A DNA stretch of 64,000 nt from Penicillium oxalicum (lineage: Eukaryota; Ascomycota; Eurotiomycetes; Eurotiales; Aspergillaceae), in assembly GCF_001723175.1 (NCBI RefSeq), contig NC_064657.1, positions 1,550,001 to 1,614,000 of the forward strand, in the 5' to 3' direction. Under the pieces are notes generated by a model, which was not told where the DNA came from, searched no databases, and saw only the letters and a list, made by a program, of their open reading frames with translations. The translations under genes were made by a program, and so were the position numbers. The first letter of the stretch is position 1. Every line of letters begins with the position of its first letter. This document shows, in pieces, positions 15,301-26,517 of this stretch.

Positions 15301-17819
15301 CTCGTTTCAGTGCGGTAACACCGCACGAGGGTCACATCCTAGGTTTTTTGCCGGTTGACAGCGACCGGTGAATCAAAAGAAAAAGCAAGGATTGAATGAC
15401 AAAGTGGGCTTGGGCGATGAAGAAACACCATCCGCTACAAGAGCGTGCTGTCAACATCATCCAAGTGGGTGCCAACGCAACTGATGAGAAGCTCGCCGGT
15501 CGTCCGCAACAAGTCCCTGCGTGCCTTGCCAGGAGTACGGACTGGTCAGGCAGGCACATGCTCACGGAGTTGCCGATGCCTGAGACTGTGGAACGAGAGC
15601 CTCCTTCTCGACCTGCATCACCCAGCGGGGAAATTTCGACACACGATCTGTACTTTAGGGTCCGCATTGCACTGCATGCTTAATGACCTATCGCCAATGA
15701 GCTCGTGGGATCGGACCCGGTACAGGACAAATTACTGGCCATTTTTTGCCAGTGTTACACGGGACTTAGTAGAAGTCGATACTAGGTACGATTGTATAAT
15801 ATCCTGCAAAAGCCACCTGTCGGATTTGTCTACCGCGGTATCGATTCTTGGACACGAAGTGCATCCTGGAAATGCATTTCCCCTCGTGTATTTGCCCCCG
15901 TTTGTCAGCCTCTTCGCACGGCAGCCATCTCACCACGTTGCTTCTTTGCTTTGAAGGAGTGGATAATCTCTCATGCATCATCTTGGCAAGGACCGTGAAT
16001 CCCGAAGAATCGGGCTTGTCAACTCGATCTGATCGGTCTGGGAGGGAATGTGGTCCTCCAGCCCGGGGGATGAAGTTGCTGACAGACCGTTGCATCTGCC
16101 TGTCATTGGTCCCCCGGTCGATACAACCCGATAAGCGTGCTAATTGGCCACAAGAGGGACAAGGTCCTGGATCCTTCTGCAGTCGTTGGTTCTTCCCGAG
16201 ACTAAGTTTGTATGTTTTATAGACACTCCGATGAACATTGTCATTTTCATCGACGCATGCGTGACTCAGTGACAGAGACACTCGTCCCGGACAGGGTCAC
16301 AGAGGCCACGGACGACTCTCAGCTCCTCAGCGATCGTATATGTCCAATCTGGCTCGTTCCAGACCCTTCCACCCATGGTGTCGGGAATCACAACCTGCTC
16401 TGCAGCTACCACGGCGTGGACTGCGGTGGGGCGCGGATCTGATGGAGAGCTTCCAGCCCGCTGGAACAGTCATGATTTTCGACAACGGTCCCCAGTATAC
16501 TTGTTCATTTTAGGGAGGAGGTTAGATGAGTCGAGGCCGTCTTCATACGGCATTTCTTCTGACGGAGCCTGTAGATTAGGGACCCGACCATGTGGTCGGT
16601 GAGGGACTATCGACCAATCGACCAAGAAGAGTGAGAGAGCGAAAAAAAATAACAATGCGTATCAGCCTCGCAGACGAGCACGAGGATATTGTTTCCGCCA
16701 GGATCTTCGCTCGTGAATGCCATTCAACCGGTTTTAGGGACTCCAAGGTGCAACTGTGTATAGCGCAACTTGTGGAGCAAAGCTTGAAGACGGAGAATTT
16801 ATCTCCAGTAGAGACCGAGAACAATTATCCGTGTGGTGCATCTTTGGTCTCCTCACATCAAGACCGAATGCTGCCTCTTCGGGTTGCGACCTGGATCCCA
16901 TTTTCGGAGTTTCAGGCCACAATCCACCCGCAGGCAGAGAAGCCGGCAGTGGACAGCCCGAGACCGGATACCAGAATCCGCATCTTTTCTCGTCTCTGCC
17001 ACGACATCATTCGGGGATCCGCTCGGGATTTAGGACTCATCTCACCGTCAGTATTGAAAAGTGCTTGAATGGGTCACCTTCAGAATCAAAGCCCGACCGT
17101 CCACAAGGGTCCTCAGGCTGGTCGGTTGGCCTCCCCACAAGATGAAACCTGCGGTGCACGACTCGGCTCCGAGGAGAATCCAGTCAAGACCTCATTCGCT
17201 TGAATGGGGATGTATAACGGAACATGGTGAATCCGTCACTTTGGAAGGTAGCCACGATCGACTGCTCTGGACTCTGTCGAGTCTGGAAGGCCGAGAGTCC
17301 TGCTGTCGTGTCCCCAGCCCTATCGTCACGAATGACTCGGACAGACAGGACACAACCTACATGGCCGATGAACCCGCACGAGAGAAGGTGGCTTGGGGGT
17401 CTCGCTTGAAGCGGCAGCTCTAGCTGGGTCGGGGATGGAGCAAGTTGGCAGGGACCTGTCAACGCGATTGGTGCGCGATGGATTGAGCTCTGGAAACCTT
17501 CTGGATGGTTGGATCCAATGGCGTAGCATGGAATGCACGACGAGGCTGAATTGAGTCGCAAAGATCTACCCGACAAGTACATTCAGGTCTCTTGACAGTC
17601 CAGCGGTCCAGTACAGTACTTGTGTTCCCATTGCTCCTGCGAGACAGAGCCTACGACTCGACTCCTCCTGGTCGATCTCTCTGTATCCATGTAGAGACTT
17701 GGTGTGATGCGGCCTGCAAGCCTGGGTGCCTTTTTTTTTCTCTCACTGGACCCTTCTCATCCATGTTATTCTCCCCAATTCCTCGTGTTGTGTGCTTGGC
17801 ATACTCCCGTCTCCGCACT

Positions 17820-18680
17820 GAGAAGACTCTCCCTCCCTCCCTCTCTCTCTCTATCTCTCTCTCTCCTCTCTGCTCCATTACTATCGAAAAACCCGCTATC
17901 CGGGGAGACTCCGAGCACTAAGCCAGCGAGTGCAATTTAGACCCGCGAGGCTATTTCCTTTTCTTTCTGGTGGTGCCCCATCGATCCAGATTATATTAGT
18001 GTAATTTCACCAGAATTATGCATCTGTGACCTTTGATTATGTGATTATGTGATCGTGGGCGACGGGGCTCCCCGTGAAAAACCAGCGAGGCCTTTTACTT
18101 GATTTGGTGTCCTTGCACCCATCCCCACTGCGCTAGCGCCTCTCGTGGGATTTGCAATCGGGTTGGTAACTGCTTGGGAACGCATGGATTGCCCACGTCC
18201 CCGATGTCTGGTGGGCTGGGCTTTTGGACTGGTGGATTTCCCGTCCTGACCACCATTTATTTGCATTTTTCCCGTTTGGGACGTCCACTTTTTCTAAAAA
18301 AAATTTTTCCTTTTTCTCTTCCTTTTTCCCTTTTCCTTCTCCCCCCTCCTCTTACTTTTCACTTTTTAGCTTTACTTCATTTTTACCCGTTATTTTTTTT
18401 ATTATTTATTTCCCCCTTCAAGTGTCAGTCCCTCTGTCTGGACTGCACTCGGTTAAGCTTAGTGGGTGCGAGCACGTACACTGACGGTCATCTCTGGTCA
18501 ATGGACACCCTTGTCTGATCCTTTGATTTATTGGATTTTCCATTTTTCTTTATCTTTTGTGGTTTTGCTTTTATTTTATTTTATTTTCCCTCTTTGTCTC
18601 TTGGATCCCCATCTTCATTATTTTTATTATTTGTCCTCGACTGATTATCATGTGTTTTACCTTCTCCTAAAAAAGAAAAA
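17820..18680. promoter_or_regulatory. pyrimidine-rich stretch upstream of the C2H2 gene
   Basis: Several long T/C tracts lie here: (CT)n around 17831-17875, a nearly unbroken pyrimidine stretch at 18290-18420, and T-rich DNA at 18530-18660. Pyrimidine-rich tracts on the coding strand are common just upstream of transcription starts in filamentous fungi. The tracts point toward the gene at 19693, which would imply a leader of about 1 kb. That reading is inference; no transcript evidence is visible. Confidence 0.3.
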
Positions 18681-19025
18681 GAAAATACAGCACTAGGAGC
18701 TAATCATCATCATCATATCGTAAATCGCACAGGGCAAATCGAATTGATGTGGCCGCTATAATATTCGTGCCCCGTCCCCTCCTTCTCCCCCCCCATTTGG
18801 GATTTCTTTTTGACCGCATCACCGACCATTCTCACTGGCTGCAGACCTGCTCTTCTCAAACATCCTATGCGGTCTACGATCATTTGACAGGAATTCTTGG
18901 ATGGTTTAGCTCATTCTGTCTAGCCTGCATACGAAGATTCCTCTTGATCCACGCCGACTCCATTCCCACCGGGTCCTTTCTCTCCCCTCGGCTCCGCCGA
19001 AAGTCCAACTCGTAGATGCTATCTA

Positions 19026-19033
19026 CTATATAG
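19026..19033 (+). promoter_or_regulatory. TATA-like element upstream of the C2H2 gene
   Basis: CTATATAG lies 660 bp before the start codon at 19693 and is followed by pyrimidine-rich leader-like sequence. It is a candidate core promoter for the zinc-finger gene; position and match are the only support. Confidence 0.3.
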
Positions 19034-19692
19034 TATCCCCGCTGCACCGACAAGAGCATTCTAGCTTCAGTCCACCTCCACCAATCTTGACTTATCACGA
19101 CCCTGTCCACTTTCCTCCGTCACTTTCCACGAAAGAACCCTCTCATCCCACAACACGTGGTCGTCATCGTCGACAATCCGTGATCCTCCTCCCCTCTTCC
19201 TCTCCCCCCACTCATCACCGTCCCTTCATCCAAGTCGTTCCTCTCGTCGCCTCAACCAAACCTGGACGAGTTCACTTGGCAATTCATGCGACCTGAAGCC
19301 GCTGCCTTTCTCATCAAAGCTCCCTTGCAGCAACCGAGCATCTGGAGTCACTTCCCCGGGACGACCCAGTTGCCTCCAGCGAGGCAAGGCAAGTTCCGCT
19401 ATTCCAGCGAAGACCCACGTTTGCATTCCAACGTGCTCTTTTGTAAAAATCCAAATCATCGGTATGTGTCTCTGATTCCCGACACGCGGCGCTCCACATG
19501 GCAGGGAAAGGTGCCCGAGAGAGGATCTATACCGCCATGTTGGAGTCTTCGAAACAGAGAGAGAGAGAGGGAAAAAAGAAGTGAAAGAGACTGGTCTAAT
19601 GCCCCTCAGATTTTCTTCACGACGAACTCTGCATCCTCCAATCGCCTTTTGTCACCATAGGAGGAGACCTTCTCCTAGCACAATCAGCACAG

Positions 19693-21831
19693 ATGTCGGC
19701 CCAGCCATCTTCTTCCGACTTTGTGCTTTTCCCACCTGTCGGTTCTTTTCCTTCCTCTGCCTCTCGCTCGAAAATGATGGCAATGGAAACGGGCAAGCGC
19801 AACAAAACTCCAGAGTTCCAATTCACGCAAGAGATGGACCCCACGATGGTCGACGTGTTCTCCCATGCGACGGAGATGCCCTCTCACCCCAACACACACT
19901 TGCACCATGGGTTCTCACAAGCCCCTTCATATTTGGAGACACACTCGCGATTCATGGAAGCCCACTTTACGCACAACTCCAACCTGCTCTCCATGCCCAC
20001 GACGCCGCCGCTGGTCGCGACGGCGAACCCCACCGACTATCCTATTCCCACTGGCTCTGCGGCCTCTGGGCCGTCCATTGCCAGTGCCCCTTCCTCGGCG
20101 CTCAGCTCGCCGTATCCCGGCCAGATGCATATGGTGCAAGATCAGTGGATGAACACAAATCATGGGCTCGGGATCCCTGCTCTGGTGATGCACGACTACT
20201 TTGCCCAGGACTACAGCCACATGGGAGGCTCCCTCGACATGGAGGGATTCTTCTCAGAAAAGCAGTCTGACCCTTTTATCGGTAGGTGGATCCCCGTGTT
20301 TCCATTCGACACATTTACTCGGTGTTTCATGAAATTCGATCGTTCGGTTGACTAACGCAGTCTCTCAGACCCGTCGTTGATTCAACCAGTACAGCCCGTG
20401 GCCTCCGGCCCTGGATTCCCCCCCACGATTGCCTACCCCGATCAAGGTGTCTACGATTACTCCGTCCCCCCCATGGAATACATGCCTCTCTCATCCGCCG
20501 CCTCTCCCATCTCCTACAGTGACCACCTGGAGCCCCCGCAAACCTCTCCCCTGATGGTGTCCGGACCAGCTCACTCACAGCCATCACCGGCATTCCACCG
20601 TCGGCCATCGGTCTCCTCTGTGCAATCCCCTCGCTCACAGCGCAGTCCCGCCCTCAGCAGCATCGAGGGTGACGAAGAGGTTCACCGGAAGGGTCGCTGC
20701 CCCCATCCCGACTGTGGCCGTGTGTTCCGAGACTTGAAAGCGCACATGCTCACCCACCAGCCAGAACGGCCGGAAAAATGCCCAATTGCGACCTGCGAAT
20801 ACCACATCAAAGGTTTCGCGCGCAAGTATGACAAGAACCGTCACACCCTGACCCATTACAAGGGCACCATGGTCTGTGGCTTCTGTCCCGGCTCGGGCTC
20901 ACCGGCCGAAAAGAGCTTCAATCGCGCCGACGTCTTCAAACGACACCTGACCTCGGTGCACGGTGTGGAACAAACACCCCCCAACTGTCGCAAGCGCACC
21001 CCGTCGAGATCCACACAAAGCGGCACCAGCTGCGGGAGCGACGCGACGGGCAAGTGTTCGACTTGCTCGGCAACCTTCAACAATGCTCAGGATTTCTATG
21101 AGCATCTGGATGATTGTGTGCTGCGCGTGGTTCAACAGGAAGAACCCTCGGAGGCTATCAACCAGCAGCGGCTGGCCGAGGTTGCTGCGGATGAGGAGGT
21201 GCACAGGACGATGGAAAAGCACCACCTACGACGGGATGGATCGGGCTCGGTTGAGCCGCGTGGTGAAAATGATGCTCTGGATGATGAGCACTCCCACGAC
21301 TCTACATCCTGGCAGTCGGGTCCAGGGACGATCAAATCCACCAAGCATGGCAATTCCTCCTCCCGTGCCATTCTTGGCTCCGGTAATGTGGTGGCCAAGT
21401 CGACTGCCAACACCTCCTCCAAGAATGGACCTCCCCGCGCCGTGATCAACCGTCGCCGCAACAACCGCGGTAACTACCCAGCGTCTTGGGGATGTCCCAG
21501 CTCCAGTATGAAGACCAAAAAACGAGTCCTGTGTGTCTTTGACGGCCAACGGCGATTGTGGAAGGATGAGATGATGCTCAATCATGAATTTGAAGTGCGG
21601 CTTCGTCTCCCCGACACCGCCTGGGACGGCACCTACCGCGACGCATATGTCACCGACCTTGACGTCGAGACTATGAAACGTGCGGAAGGCGTGCTCAGCG
21701 CGAACGAAGAGGAGCGTGGTCCCTGGATGCACAGCCCCGACTCCCATCTCATCGGCCAGCCGGCAATGCTCCTGCCTGAGCTGGGCCCATCACAAGATGA
21801 TGAGATTTCCTTGCATGATCTGATGGCCTAA
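19693..21831 (+). CDS. C2H2 zinc-finger transcription factor
   Basis: Two exons, 19693-20281 and 20369-21831, joined over an 87 nt intron with GTAGGT donor, GACTAAC branch site and CTCAG acceptor; 683 residues. The first 300 residues are low-complexity Ser/Pro/His-rich sequence typical of fungal activation regions. Three classical Cys2His2-like fingers follow at about residues 307-326, 334-359 and 366-394, the third with an enlarged Cys-Cys-to-His spacing; a Cys2HisCys element sits at 426-446. The last 150 residues hold a basic segment (about 480-500) and then a compact acidic region with many Trp, Asp and Glu, suggesting a second domain. It is a nuclear DNA-binding regulator by family. I could not assign it to a named regulator. 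The very long gene-free DNA upstream is unusual and would suit a developmental or stress regulator with a large control region, but that is inference. Confidence 0.88.
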
Positions 21832-22694
21832 GAAAATTCAAAAGCTTATACTGCTTGGAGTTGCTGCTCCGTGGGAGAGGGGAAGTGTGGCTGTATGGTT
21901 TCTTATCCATCAGGCTCCCCCCCTCTCTGTCTTTTTTTTTTGTTCTCGATGTTCTTCTATTTCCCCTCTCACTCCCGCTCCATATACCCTTTACTCCTCT
22001 TTATTTGTCTCCTCGATTTTCATATTTCATGTTCCGGTATACCCGTGAGTGGCGTCTGATGAACTAGTTGTGTGAGTACGCATTGTATGTGTGGAGAGGG
22101 GGTGATTCGAGCTTTGCAGCATTTTCGGACTATCTGAAGGCGACATGGCTTCGGGCCAATTGTAATTTTTTTTTTCTCTGTTTTCTTTTTCTTTTTTTTA
22201 GAGATGGGTGCTGAGGGAAAGAGGCGTCTGTCTGCTCATTTGTCTTTACTCCAATCCCCCTGTGATTTTGACTCCATCTCATCGCCGGCTGGCCCAGGCA
22301 GTGAAGGGCGAGGAAATGGAATCGCACGCATTCCAGATAGATTCATTTTTTGTGATCCAACTGAGGAACGAATTTTAATGACCATTGACTTTTTGTCTCT
22401 CGAATTTTATGGCGTCACTGTAGCTATAAGGGTTTTGCACTGGTCTCGCTTTGTAGATGTGATCTATCAATAACCACATCTCCTCGTCTCGAGTGCAGCT
22501 TCGTGAATGGAAGTACTCTCGGTGGTGGCCAAGGTTGTTTTGTTCCGTCTGAAGGCCGCGTCTCCGACCATCACCGCCTACTCGTTCTCGCCGCTCTCGT
22601 CGGTCTTCCCCGCATTGTCTCTTCTCCCCACCTTCGTTTCTAACCTCGGCTGCGTGACTTTCTTCCTGTAATCACTTCTTCCACTTCCACAACC
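21832..22694. other. intergenic: C2H2 gene 3' flank and Ap4A phosphorylase promoter
   Basis: Non-coding. It contains pyrimidine-rich stretches (21920-22020 and 22165-22200). The last 200 bp is C/T-rich and leads to the start codon at 22695, consistent with a promoter and short leader. No clear TATA box or terminator is visible. Confidence 0.6.
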
Positions 22695-23912
22695 ATGCAA
22701 TTAGGACTCTCTGAGAACTTGTCCAGCCTGGTGACGCGGCGCTGGCAGGCTGCCCGGGATGGGGGACACCTTGTGTTCTCGTCCACGCAGCTGTCCATCA
22801 TCACGACCGCAGGAATCCCGGTATGTCGCTGCGCGCGGAGAGCCTCCAACCCGGAGGAGGCATCTTCCCCTCTGGTCATACAGGTCTGACAGATCACGAT
22901 GTCCCTGCAGTACCAGCTCCGATATTGTCCAGCCCTGGCGATGAAGCCTCAGGACTCCACGAAGAAGAACCACAATGACGGCAGCAACAATGACAACAAC
23001 ACATCAGCCGAGCCCAAAGCGAAAAAAGTCGATCCTTTCGAGAACCCGTCGCCTGATCTCTTACTCGCCAGGTTTCCGCCGCAAGATCCGACTCATGCTC
23101 TCATCCTCAACAAGTTCCCCGTGATTCCACATCACTTCATCTTGTCGACCAAGGCTTGGAAGGCCCAAACGGATATTTTGGAGATTGCCGACCTCGCCGC
23201 AACTTATGAATGTCTGCGTGCATGGGGAGAGACACCAACGACGACATCCCATTCGGATTCAAAGTCGAAATTCAACTCCAACCCGGACTCATCGACCAGA
23301 ACCACCAACCGCCTCTTCGCATTTTTCAATTCAGGCCAAGACAGCGGCGCCAGTCAACCACATCGACACCTCCAATTCCTCCCCGTAGAAGCAATGCATC
23401 AATCCGGCACCGAATCCTGGAAACCCCTCATCGACCTGGTCACCTCACAACCGCATCCCCCATCATCCTTCCAATCTCATTCCAGCCTACCATTCGCCCA
23501 CTTTGCCCTTCCACTCCCACCCAATCCGACCCCCGACACTTTACGCGCCATCTACATCTCTCTTTACCGCGCCGCCGTGGGGGCCGTTCAGGGAACAGAT
23601 CCACGCGATGGGTTACCCTCCCTCCCTACTCAGGGACCCTCCGCCATCAGTTACAATCTCGCCATGACGATGGAAACAATGATGATCGCGCCCCGTCGCG
23701 CCGAAACAGCTCGTGTCCCGGTAGATCTGGCCGCCGCCGGAGACATTGCGGATCCGGGTCTCGTGTCACTGAATGGAACTATCTTGGCGGGTACATTGAT
23801 GGTCAAGGCGGAAAGTGAGTGGGATGTGTTGCGGGCACAGCCGGAGATTCTTGCTCGAGTGCTGCGTGACGTGGGGGTGCCAGGACCGGGGCCAGAGCAT
23901 GCTCTGTTGTAG
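22695..23912 (+). CDS. apa2: Ap4A phosphorylase (ATP adenylyltransferase)
   Basis: Two exons, 22695-22820 and 22911-23912, with a 90 nt phase-0 intron (GTATGT donor, CTGCAG acceptor); 375 residues, close to yeast Apa1/Apa2. The family cleaves diadenosine tetraphosphate with phosphate to give ATP and ADP, in the cytoplasm. Joining the exons restores the conserved block ending RYCPALA. The catalytic HIT-like motif, SQPHRHLQ, lies at about residues 191-198 after an Asn-Ser-Gly loop that binds the nucleotide. A short polar low-complexity insert sits near residues 55-80. The symbol follows the yeast relatives; I cannot tell Apa1 from Apa2. The first exon is needed for a full N-terminus, since the second exon alone starts inside a conserved segment. 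Confidence 0.92.
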
Positions 23913-24738
23913 GCCAGACAGGACTCTGTGGATGTATATAGAGAGTAAGACTGGTGAGAGGGTTGCATGCAAAAAATGTCACGAGGGTTTTCCCGCGCGA
24001 TCGTGTATAATCACATAAGGGGGGGAGGGACGCTTCAAGTTTGCTGGGAGCGTGTGGGGAAGTTGCAGTGTGACTTGATTAGTACTTCCAAGGGAGCCTT
24101 TTCAGCTAAAATTTGAATTTCTGTCTAGAGAAGTATATGTTGAAATGTCAGTCCAAAGGACCGTGTCCCGGTATGCAGACACTATCAACGGAATGCGTGG
24201 CTATCGAATTGAACGACAAAGAAGACACCTACCTACGAAACTCTGACAGGCTCTATGAATAACCCTAATACAGAGTGGCCAATTCAAAAAGGTATTCAAG
24301 TTTGATAATATGCTGCATATTGATGAAACACCAGATCTTGGCAAACTTGAAAGCCGCACAAGGCCCTACTACGATGGACTGGAAAAGATCACCAAAAATG
24401 GATCCAGGAATCACTTCGACTGACCAACTTTGGGATCCAGCTCTTTATAGATTTGTTGTAATGGAAGTGGAAAATCCAACTCTCTCAACAATAACAAATG
24501 AAAGAAAAATTGACCAAGCAAAATACATCCATCAGCATAACCACCACCGATTCAAACGCTTCAAGCAAAAGTAAACTGAACAATAATGGAAAAAGACCAC
24601 CACATCAGGCTGTAACCACCAACTACTTCTCGCCCTGGGGCTCTCCTCCTCTAACTTGTCCACACAAACCCGACACCAACGGGTGTTTCCATCTCCATTC
24701 CCAGGTAGATTAAGGTTGTAGATCAACGGAACTTGGCT
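23913..24738. other. convergent 3' flanks
   Basis: The Ap4A phosphorylase (+) and the SANT/Myb-like gene (-) end toward each other across 826 bp. No credible reading frame is present; it should hold both 3' untranslated regions. A G-rich run sits at 24020-24027. Confidence 0.6.
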
Positions 24739-26517
24739 TTACACCTTGATATCATGAATATCACACCACTTTTTCTTACAAGTGGCGTTGCCAAATTGGT
24801 ACGATCCCCCGTTCGCCCAGATATACTGCGCAACCTTTTTCCAGGACACTTTCGGCGGTTGACCCGCCATGACAAGAGTGGTATGGGTTTGAACCAAGTA
24901 CGTGGCCGAAGTCTTGGTCGTGGACGAGGATGCCTGCTGAGCCATGGTGGCTACTGCTTCACAGAGTAATTGAATCTGCAAACGAGGAAAAGACAAAACC
25001 TCCCCTGGTCAGTACAATGTTTGGAAACTCTCACGAGATTGACTTGATGTGTTGCCAGAGATGGTAAAAGGTTGGCATAAAGTGGGCACACTCACGTCGC
25101 GTTTCAGCCACTTTGGCTTTCGTACACGCTGCTCTTTGGCTTTGGTCAGGGTTCGGAAGCGGCCGCGAAGGGTGGATTCGGCTTCTTTGAAACCGCCGAT
25201 GCGTTTGATGTCCTTGTAGGAAAGACCGGCCTTTTTCCACTCAATGAGCATGGCGTTGCGCGTGTCAGTGTAATGGATGCTAGCGCTGGCGCCAGGAACC
25301 GAGTCTTCCGGTTGAAATGGCTCGGACGTCTGGAGGAAGAGAGTCTCTTGTTTTTCCGACAGTGTCACTTCGGAATCGTGTCTACTGTGGGCTGTTGTCG
25401 CCGATGAAGGCAGTTGAGAACGGAGATGTGAATTTCGGGAGGGTTGAGCCAGTTCCATGAAGGCAGAATCACCATCATCCTCTGATATTGGTTGATGGGG
25501 AGGGGAAATGCCATTGTTGCTGGAGGTGTGGGATCCTAGCAAGTTCTGGGCAGAGCTGCCGAATGATGTGAATGGTTGGATGAGAGAGTAGTCGCTTCCA
25601 TTGCCGTTCATAAATGGCCATGCAGTATTGTATGGCAAGAAGCCTCCCTGGCCTTGGGTCAGTAAATCTTCTGATTGGCAGCTTGGATTCCAGTCCATGT
25701 TTGTGACATCCGTTGGACACTGGGCAAGTTCATCAATGGGCTCTTTCCCGTAACATAGACTCGTGGTAAACCTGTCCGGCGAGCCGTGTATCCGGGATAT
25801 TAGGGTGTCGATGGCCGGATAGTCAACAACGGCCCATTCTCTCAGGGACTGTTCCAATAGCATGGGATCCTCTGCAGGGACGTCCATCATGTCAAATGAA
25901 GAGGTGGAAGACGGGGAGCTCCCCGTTGAGCAGCCGTAGAAAGAAGGAAGGCCGGAAAGCCAACAGGTCTCCATGATTGGAAGAGACTCATCGGATTTCA
26001 TTGTGATGAGCTCATTCCCAGATGATGAGTCTGACAAACAAGGCTCAGTGAAATCGTTGCTCGAGAACCCACTGCTCGAAGCGGGCATCTTCAGAGGGGG
26101 AGCAACCATCGGGTAGGAGCCAGCTTGAGATGCCAATGTGTTCGTCAAAGTCCCAACACTGGCAAATCTCTTGCCTGGACTATGAAAATGGGAGATGGGG
26201 GCCTGGGTGAATTTCATCACGCAATGAAGCGGGTCTGACGAAAAGGATCTTGTCGTCTTCTTGATTTGGGAGGGATGAGGTCTCCACGCCTTAGACGGAT
26301 GATCGCGGGGGGTGGTATTTTGTGTATGAGATTGAGACCTGAAAGACGAAGCGAGTTTCTCTGGAGAGCGAGCAGAGGCTTTCTTCAGGGTATGAGGACT
26401 GCCTGTGTGTTGAGCACATGGAATTGGCGTGGCTCCATAAACGGATGCCCTGACCTGGCTCGGTTCTTGGATTTTGCGTCTCTTGGGAAGGTTCCCTTTG
26501 ATTGAAGCGTCGGCCAT
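24739..26517 (-). CDS. SANT/Myb-like putative DNA-binding protein
   Basis: Two exons on the minus strand, 26517-25096 and 24975-24739, split by a 120 nt phase-0 intron (GTGAGT donor, TACTGAC branch site, TTTGCAG acceptor); 552 residues. The ATG at 26517 is the first in frame; the open frame reaches further up only through a TTG. Residues 1-410 are Ser/Pro-rich and disordered, with a basic nuclear-signal-like segment (PKRRK) near the start. Residues about 415-474 form a helical basic module with a Trp-Lys-Lys and Tyr-Lys-Asp-Ile pattern followed by Gly-Arg-Phe-Arg-Thr-Leu, as in SANT/Myb-like repeats. The last exon continues with an acidic-to-helical segment and ends in a second conserved block around VSWKKVAQYIWANGG. 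Splicing is required for this C-terminus. The target and pathway are unknown to me. Confidence 0.8.

Larger units (their letters stand above)
1..19692. other. 19.7 kb gene desert upstream of a C2H2 regulator
   Basis: No reading frame here resembles a known family, and I could not chain short frames into a spliced gene. Most frames are under 140 codons and many lack an ATG. The base composition is ordinary, so it does not look like AT-rich mutated transposon DNA. It holds homopolymers, (CT)n, (GA)n and (GAAA)n tracts and, from about 17.8 kb on, long pyrimidine-rich stretches like those near fungal transcription starts. The longest frame is 217 codons from an ATG on the minus strand (13475-14128). 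I saw no tRNA and no transposase remnant. What it does is unknown; long regulatory DNA or unannotated non-coding transcripts for the downstream regulator are possible. Confidence 0.75.

Noticed and set aside
19581..20270. 229-codon open frame overlapping the C2H2 gene on the same strand
   Set aside because: The other frame continues through a canonical intron into the zinc fingers, whereas this one ends without any domain.
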